Assembly (NCBI GenBank): GCA_020428315.1
Contig: JAGQNA010000009.1
Span: forward strand, 1-33,869
Length of the DNA stretch: 33,869 nt
Direction of reading: 5' to 3'
Origin: Candidatus Saccharimonadota bacterium
GTDB lineage: Bacteria > Patescibacteriota > Saccharimonadia > Saccharimonadales > Saccharimonadaceae
In this document: piece by piece, positions 29,578 through 33,869 of the stretch
Layout: each line of letters begins with the position of its first letter
How positions within the stretch are numbered: the first letter of the stretch is position 1
Made by a program: the position numbers and the translations under genes
The notes under the pieces: model-generated
What the model was told of the DNA's origin: nothing
Seen by the model: only the letters and a program-made list of their open reading frames with translations
Databases searched by the model: none

Positions 29578-30123
29578 CTATAAAGTAACTAATTCTAAAT
29601 CAACTTTACGGTATTCGCCATTTCTAAGCGTTGGAATATTCGTAAAATCTTTTGCTGGTAGGCCCTCTAGGACAGTCCTAATCATGCGGATAGTACCATT
29701 ATGGGTTATGACTAAGGGGTTTTCAAAATCTTGCTCCTTGAGCCAACGTAAGCCCGCTCGCAAACGACTTTGCATATCTGTTGCACTCTCCCCGGTCTCT
29801 CCACCTTCAGCAAGAAACGTAAAATATGCTTCTCTTGGTTTGCCTACAAATTTGCCGACATCGCGCTCTATGAACTCTAGTTTTATGATTATCTCTTTTT
29901 CTATACCAAGTTCATTCATAATAATCTTAGTGGTATCTAGCGTTCTAGACATCGGAGAAGAAACAATGAGATCAAAATATATACCTTTGAGATTTCGCGC
30001 GGTATCTTTGGCTTGCTGTTTACCAAGTTCTGTCAGCGACGAATTATCGTTGCTACCAGCCATAACACCTTTTATATTCGCCTCGCTTTCTCCGTGACGA
30101 ATAAAATAAACAATTTTGCTCAT
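29578..30123 (-). CDS. Histidine phosphatase family protein (phosphoglycerate mutase-like)
   Basis: These enzymes transfer phosphate through a catalytic histidine. The 181-residue protein begins with VYFIRHGESEANIKGVMAG, containing the RHGE motif (His10), followed by LTELGKQQAKDTARNL, IVSSPMSRTLDT, FIERDVGKFVGKP and the second histidine in PLVITHNGTIRMI. This is the typical layout of small phosphatases rather than of glycolytic mutase, which is longer. An AAGGAGAG site precedes the ATG, so unlike many neighbours it has a normal leader. Substrate unknown. Confidence 0.92.
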   Translation of the reverse strand: MSKIVYFIRHGESEANIKGVMAGSNDNSSLTELGKQQAKDTARNLKGIYFDLIVSSPMSRTLDTTKIIMNELGIEKEIIIKLEFIERDVGKFVGKPREAYFTFLAEGGETGESATDMQSRLRAGLRWLKEQDFENPLVITHNGTIRMIRTVLEGLPAKDFTNIPTLRNGEYRKVDLELVTL

Positions 30124-30319
30124 TTTTTTGCTCTCCTTATTTTTTACCTAAAGTTTTTTAAATGATGCTTCCTCGATATATACATCATATCTTAATTCGA
30201 ACTATTTGACTGTAGTGTCAGAAATTAGATAGACGTCTCAAGTACTTCTACCAATCTGGCATTTATCGTATAAGCTAGTTGAGCAAGATATTTAATATAT
30301 TGCAACTATCCACTAACGA

Positions 30320-30325
30320 TACTAT
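30320..30325 (+). promoter_or_regulatory. Possible -10 box of the M23-like gene
   Basis: TACTAT ends 10 bases before the ATG at 30336. No TG extension or ribosome binding site is seen; support is modest. Confidence 0.35.
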
Positions 30326-30335
30326 CCTAGTCAGC

Positions 30336-31166
30336 ATGAAACGGAATAAATTATGGCTTGCAGCTTGTGTGATAATCATATCTTTACTAGTAACCGGTGG
30401 ATTGATTGCTTGGCAGCGGGGACTGCTTACGCCAGTCAATGCTAATAATCCAGCTAAGTTTATCCAGCATAACTTTGTAGACCTAACAAAGATTGGGTCT
30501 ATATCAAAGTTTCGCTCTGGTGAAGGCCATGACTTTTCGAACGGTGGAGAAACCTGTCGAAGCATGAAGCATTACTTTACGCCGGCTTTCACAGATAAAG
30601 ATATGCAAACGCTATCTAGTCAATCAGAATCTCAGGGGAAACGACTACCACCAGCACCAACCACCAGCACCGCAGTAGCAATCTACGCCCCAGTAGATGG
30701 CGTGATTACAGACATTCGGTCTGAGAATTTCCCAGTTGGGAAACAAATTTACATTACACCGGATAATGCCAACGGTTATAGTATCCGAATTTTTCATGTC
30801 TATCCCATAGAAGGTATCAAAAACGGCAGTCATGTTAGTGCGGGTCAGCATATTGGCGACATTAGTCGTTTGAGTTCAACCGACATTGCGGTGCAGGCCG
30901 GGCAAATCAACGGGACATACGTGTCTTATTTTGACGTCATGCCAGATAGTATTTTTGCATCATATCAAGCACTGGGCATAAAAAACCGCAGTGACTTGAT
31001 AATCTCTAGAGAATATAGAGATGCACATCCACTTACTTGTAACGGTGAAGAGTTCGCCTCACAGTCACAGAATAGCGATTCGAGTATATCAATAAATGGC
31101 TGGTCTGATCCGCGAATGCAACAATCGCAGCAGAGCTCAAACCCAATATACAAGCCAAGTAGGTAA
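30336..31166 (+). CDS. Membrane-anchored extracellular protein, M23/LytM-like domain
   Basis: The 276-residue protein has a short N-terminal anchor (WLAACVIIISLLVTGGLIAW) and an outside domain. The central part YAPVDGVITDIRSENFPVGK, with IRIFHVYPIEGIKNGSHVSA and GQHIGDISR, resembles the lysostaphin/LytM beta-fold, where a biotinyl-like sheet carries zinc ligands. An upstream RSGEGHDFS (His65, Asp66) could give the first ligands and His154 another, but the typical HxH is reduced, so it may be a non-catalytic relative. The Gln/Ser-rich tail is probably disordered. I chose the ATG at 30336 because an upstream TTG at 30279 precedes the likely promoter. Confidence 0.7.
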   Translation: MKRNKLWLAACVIIISLLVTGGLIAWQRGLLTPVNANNPAKFIQHNFVDLTKIGSISKFRSGEGHDFSNGGETCRSMKHYFTPAFTDKDMQTLSSQSESQGKRLPPAPTTSTAVAIYAPVDGVITDIRSENFPVGKQIYITPDNANGYSIRIFHVYPIEGIKNGSHVSAGQHIGDISRLSSTDIAVQAGQINGTYVSYFDVMPDSIFASYQALGIKNRSDLIISREYRDAHPLTCNGEEFASQSQNSDSSISINGWSDPRMQQSQQSSNPIYKPSR

Positions 31167-31227
31167 GGATTGCGCTGTAGGGACTAGAGATTTCTCAACA
31201 CTCTACTGGAAAAACTCAAAGTATATT

Positions 31228-31273
31228 ATTCACGCCCCTACAGAGTACTCCGCAGAGGCGTGAATGTTTTTTT
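31228..31273. terminator. Terminator between convergent envelope genes
   Basis: A long inverted repeat has ATTCACGCC (31228-31236) paired with GGCGTGAAT (31257-31265) and continues inward to GAGT/ACTC. It totals about 19 bp per arm with three A/C mismatches. TTTTTTT follows on the plus strand (31267-31273) and an A-rich stretch precedes it, so it can serve both the M23-like gene and the LPXTG gene. Confidence 0.75.
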
Positions 31274-31279
31274 AATAAC

Positions 31280-32590
31280 TTATTTTCGATTTGAAAGTGT
31301 ATACCAGATAGAGCCGGCACTTGCGATCAGTAGCGCTATCATTGAGTATACTAATGTGTTCATATTATCCCCGGTAGCTGGTAGAGTTTCTACAGTTTTA
31401 GACTGCACTTTCTTGGTGGCTTTAACCGCGTTAACCACAACACCCATACCTGGTTTTGTTTCGTTTTCTACAGTAGTCTGTTCTACGCGTGGCGCCCATT
31501 GTTGGACACCGATTCGCTCAGAAATCATCGCAAGTTCATGCGTGTTTAGATCAAAGGTCGCAGTAACATCACTACTAGGATAATCAGATATATTGAAAGA
31601 TCTTGCAAGAGTTAGACCAGCAAAGCGTGTTCCAATAAGCTTGGTGTTATCTGGTGAGAAATAAGCTGGTACAAACTCCTCAGGCAGGCCAGAGATAGTG
31701 CTAATACTGCCGTCCGCTGTACTTACTAGATAGTAGTCACAATACGGATTATAATCCAGATTCAAACTTGCATACATTCCATAAGAGTAGTAGCATGATT
31801 CACTATTTACATCTACAACTAACACCGACTTATTGTCTGGAGATACGTCCAAGAAAAACTCATTTATTCGCCTGGTCTTAGTTAGTCTCTCTGGTGTAGG
31901 ATTATCTTTTTTGATATACCATATATCGACATTGCCACGCTTGTTAGTTCTACTATAATAGATAGTACCGTCATCTGCGTAACCCGCATTTAAATGTGGG
32001 TCCTCACGTGGGGCAACCACCTCACTAGTCGCACCTGTATCGTTGTCGATCGCAATAACCGCTGATTTATCATCACCGCGTCTTTTATCACTGTACTGTG
32101 TAGCTAATACTGTCTTACCATCTGGTGAATAAGACAAATTACCAACTCGATTTTCGCTTTTTCCATCGACTAGGCTATCCAGCTTGGTTAGTTCTGCAGG
32201 AGTGCCAACAGCAACACCATCCTTATCTGTCGTAACCTTACTTACGGTAGCTGCACAATCGCTGGAGCCGACACAACCTACCTCTGAGATTTCTCCATAA
32301 GCAATATCATGATTATTCTCAGCTGTAGGACCAGAAATTCCCGCTGCCGATATTGCATTTTCTGTCTCGGCGACGACTTGTTCATTACTCCCATCCTGAG
32401 AGGTAGTAATAACTTTCCCTTGTACTTCTACAGAGTCTTCGCCCTTGACATCGTAAGTATTCTCTGTATAGACAATGGGTCCATTTTCTCCATCTTGTGC
32501 CGCTGATACACTTGGCGAATAGATCATAGACCCCGTCAGGTATGCTGCAACAGTAAAAATTGATATTAAATAATAGTTTTTTACCCGCAT
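31280..32590 (-). CDS. LPXTG-anchored surface protein with beta-propeller-like repeats
   Basis: This 436-residue secreted protein has a signal peptide (VKNYYLISIFTVAAYLTG, cleavage likely after residue 30, SVSA). A middle part follows with WD40/TolB-like repeats: NLSYSPDGKTVLATQY, LNAGYADDGTIYYSRT and VSPDNKSVLVVD, then YFSPDNTKLIGTRF. The C-terminal cell-wall sorting signal is LPATG (403-407), a hydrophobic helix and the basic tail SNRK. The gene is divergent from a sortase gene, a strong functional hint. I chose the ATG at 32590 behind GGAGG; an in-frame GTG at 32605 lies on the ribosome binding site itself. The binding partner is unknown. Confidence 0.88.
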   Translation of the reverse strand: MRVKNYYLISIFTVAAYLTGSMIYSPSVSAAQDGENGPIVYTENTYDVKGEDSVEVQGKVITTSQDGSNEQVVAETENAISAAGISGPTAENNHDIAYGEISEVGCVGSSDCAATVSKVTTDKDGVAVGTPAELTKLDSLVDGKSENRVGNLSYSPDGKTVLATQYSDKRRGDDKSAVIAIDNDTGATSEVVAPREDPHLNAGYADDGTIYYSRTNKRGNVDIWYIKKDNPTPERLTKTRRINEFFLDVSPDNKSVLVVDVNSESCYYSYGMYASLNLDYNPYCDYYLVSTADGSISTISGLPEEFVPAYFSPDNTKLIGTRFAGLTLARSFNISDYPSSDVTATFDLNTHELAMISERIGVQQWAPRVEQTTVENETKPGMGVVVNAVKATKKVQSKTVETLPATGDNMNTLVYSMIALLIASAGSIWYTLSNRK

Positions 32591-32714
32591 AGCATTTTCC
32601 TCCACATTAGCTATTAACTATATACTGCGCCGAGTTGGAAAGATTGTCAATATCTTTTTTTAATATTTTTCTATTTAACTCACATGCTAGGTGTTTGATT
32701 TATTTTCCTATAGA

Positions 32715-32720
32715 TAGAAT
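32715..32720 (+). promoter_or_regulatory. Possible -10 box of the sortase gene
   Basis: TAGAAT ends 9 bases before the ATG at 32730. AGAGGT abuts the ATG too closely to be a normal ribosome binding site, so leaderless or near-leaderless translation fits best. Confidence 0.4.
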
Positions 32721-32729
32721 AATAGAGGT

Positions 32730-33329
32730 ATGAGCCATCCAACAAAACGGCCAACACGACATACTGCTAAATCAATATTTTTTCTTTTTGTATCTACTGG
32801 TCTAGTTTTATCTGTTATTTACATTGGAGCCACATTACTAGCGCCACAGCTTACACCGATACCGTACATCTCGGCCTCTCCAATCGACCTAAACAAACAG
32901 AATGATGCAACAGACAATAGAAACCGAGTACAAATCGATAAGATGGGAATCGAGGTACCATTCTTTACCGGTGATGCAAACGTACTTGAAAAAGGTGCCT
33001 GGCATAGAAAACCAGAAAATGGTAACCCTGAAAAAGGTGGAAATTTTATTTTGGCAGCACATCGGTTTGAGATCGGTAATACCCCGGGTGAAACTAGACG
33101 TAGATCACCATTTTTCAAGATTGATAGCTTAGTTATTGGCGACAAAATTCGAGTTTTTTATCAGAAAAAGTGGTATACATACTCTGTTTCAGACAAAATT
33201 GAAGTTACACCGACGTCTCTATATATCGAAAATCCGTCTGTCGAGCCAAGGCTTACCTTATATAGCTGTATGCTAAGTGGAGCAGCAGCCGGTCGATATG
33301 TCATTATCGCAACACCGGATGATGATTAA
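32730..33329 (+). CDS. Sortase
   Basis: Sortases cleave LPXTG-type signals and join the protein to the cell wall or to a pilin. The 199-residue protein has one N-terminal membrane helix (FFLFVSTGLVLSVIYIGATL) and the beta-barrel domain with His111 in ILAAHRFEIG, Cys180 in LTLYSCMLSG and Arg189 in AGRYVIIAT, the full catalytic triad. It fits the class D/E/F group more than the housekeeping class A, judging by length and the AAHR segment; the class is not certain. It is divergent from the LPXTG protein, its likely substrate. Confidence 0.92.
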   Translation: MSHPTKRPTRHTAKSIFFLFVSTGLVLSVIYIGATLLAPQLTPIPYISASPIDLNKQNDATDNRNRVQIDKMGIEVPFFTGDANVLEKGAWHRKPENGNPEKGGNFILAAHRFEIGNTPGETRRRSPFFKIDSLVIGDKIRVFYQKKWYTYSVSDKIEVTPTSLYIENPSVEPRLTLYSCMLSGAAAGRYVIIATPDDD

Positions 33330-33349
33330 GCACTATGGCCAGATAAACA

Positions 33350-33358
33350 TGCTACAAT
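33350..33358 (+). promoter_or_regulatory. Extended -10 promoter of the SAM riboswitch-metK unit
   Basis: TGCTACAAT (TACAAT at 33353-33358) predicts a start near 33365, about a dozen bases before the aptamer, so the whole switch is transcribed. Confidence 0.75.
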
Positions 33359-33377
33359 AGACATATCATTAACAGTT

Positions 33378-33477
33378 CGTATCCAGAGTGCAGTGAAAGA
33401 TCTAGCTTGATGACCTGCCAGCAACCGATTTGATTCGGTGCTAATTCTAGCCTATCTAGCATAGGGAAGATATCCGA
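33378..33477 (+). ncRNA. SAM-I (S-box) riboswitch aptamer
   Basis: The aptamer shows GTATCCAGAG at the 5' side of P1/P2 and a P2 helix GCAG/CTGC. The conserved core is GATGACCTGCCAGCAACC, and the P3 hairpin CCGA/TCGG. The diagnostic GGTGCTAATTCTAGC (33438-33452) is followed by the P4 hairpin CCTAT/ATAGG and the closing GATAT strand (P1 3' side). These match the S-box pattern, which binds S-adenosylmethionine and lowers expression of the following gene when SAM is ample. SAM-IV or SAM-I/IV variants share this core, so the subtype is slightly open. Confidence 0.88.
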
Positions 33478-33529
33478 GTTTACTCCTTTTATCTTCCAGG
33501 CCAGAAGATACGTAAAAGGAGTATTTTTT
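33465..33529 (+). terminator. Riboswitch expression platform: terminator overlapping the metK ribosome binding site
   Basis: TACTCCTTTT (33481-33490) pairs with AAAAGGAGTA (33514-33523), extended by ATCTTC/GAAGAT (33491-33496 with 33504-33509), and a T run (33524-33529) follows. The stem holds the metK site AAGGAG, and the T run touches the ATG. GGAAGATA (33465-33472, overlapping the aptamer's P1 strand) is exactly complementary to TATCTTCC (33490-33497), forming an alternative antiterminator when SAM is absent. Confidence 0.85.
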
Positions 33530-33869
33530 ATGACAAACTACAGAACCGCGGAATGCGTCTCACCTGGACATCCAGATAAAATTTGTGATCAAATTTCTGA
33601 CGCTATCCTAGATGCCCACTTAAATGAAGACCCAGCTGCCCGAGTAGCTATCGATGTAGCAGGTGGTCATGGTATGGTCTTTGTAACGGGTGAGGTGTCG
33701 TCGAAGTCAAAGCTAGTTGATGTCCCAAAAATTATTCATGGTGTCGCTCCAAACGTAAAAGTAATTGAGAATATAGCTGCCCAAAGCCCAGAGATTGCAC
33801 AGGGAGTCGATACTGGCGGAGCCGGCGACCAAGGAATTATGGTTGGCTATGCATGTAATGACACCGAGG
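33530..33869 (+). CDS. metK: S-adenosylmethionine synthetase, N-terminal part
   Basis: MetK makes SAM from methionine and ATP. The 113 visible residues run past the window end and show the signature ECVSPGHPDKICDQISDAILD (ATP-binding GHPDK), DVAGGHGMVFVTGEV and the start of the central motif with VDTGGAGDQGIMVGYACNDT. The ATG is 7 bases behind an AAGGAG site, itself buried in the riboswitch hairpin, so expression is under SAM feedback. The C-terminal two thirds were not seen. Confidence 0.97.
   Translation, partial: MTNYRTAECVSPGHPDKICDQISDAILDAHLNEDPAARVAIDVAGGHGMVFVTGEVSSKSKLVDVPKIIHGVAPNVKVIENIAAQSPEIAQGVDTGGAGDQGIMVGYACNDTE

Noticed and set aside
30279-30335. TTG at 30279 as the start of the M23-like protein
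   Set aside because: It precedes the likely -10 box and would put 19 polar residues before the membrane anchor; the ATG at 30336 gives a typical MKRNK signal-anchor start.
1-33869. Recoded UGA (as in Gracilibacteria or Absconditabacteria)
   Set aside because: dnaX, tmk, the response regulator and others end at TGA with sensible overlaps into the next gene, and no family domain runs through TGA.

Overview
The window looks like a chromosome segment of a streamlined, Gram-positive-like bacterium of the Candidate Phyla Radiation, most probably Saccharibacteria (TM7). This placement is inference from several traits: genes are tightly packed and often overlap by 1 to 14 bases; the code is standard, with TGA used as a stop (dnaX, tmk, the response regulator); leucine is often CTA; a sortase sits beside an LPXTG protein; and ribosomal protein L1 has a long N-terminal extension. 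No CRISPR array, rRNA, insertion sequence or prophage is visible. No gene-free stretch exceeds 300 bases; the longest are 8195-8465 and about 147-426.

Layout. (1) 1-1942: the 3' end of nusG, a possible 60-residue ORF, rplK and rplA. A terminator, a new promoter and a candidate L1 leader hairpin lie between rplK and rplA. (2) 2081-5849: a DNA-precursor block with a HAD-like protein, thyA, dfrA (reverse), dcd and tmk. (3) 5921-8194: an unrecognised 384-residue protein, then rplJ-rplL behind an L10 leader. (4) 8466-14895: a conserved-looking unknown protein, thymidine kinase, dnaX-dnaB, a GT-C-type membrane protein, ebfC and recR. (5) 14978-19990: a 59-residue protein, pyrD divergent from pyrF-pyrE, a DHH phosphoesterase and cysS. 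(6) 19987-23833 (reverse): an AI-2E family permease, a HerA/VirB4/TraD-like ATPase and a Ser/Cys-repeat protein. (7) 23913-26490: an HxlR regulator, a two-component system and a Gre-like factor. (8) 26586-28433: tRNA-Gln, then SDR and NUDIX genes with codon use unlike their neighbours, then an ACT-domain protein. (9) 28527-33869: a frameshifted gene, a histidine phosphatase, an M23-like envelope protein, an LPXTG beta-propeller protein divergent from a sortase, and a SAM-I riboswitch before metK.

The genes form a coherent pyrimidine/dTMP supply set (pyrD, pyrF, pyrE, dcd, thyA, dfrA, tmk, tdk) placed beside replication and recombination genes (dnaX, dnaB, recR, ebfC).

The strongest non-coding signal is promoter architecture. 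Many genes have a -10 hexamer only 6 to 8 bases before the start codon, often with an upstream TG one base away, which predicts leaderless mRNAs. Genes with good Shine-Dalgarno sites instead carry a real 5' leader or sit inside operons. Two divergent gene pairs share near-perfect palindromic promoters of 18 and about 26 bp.
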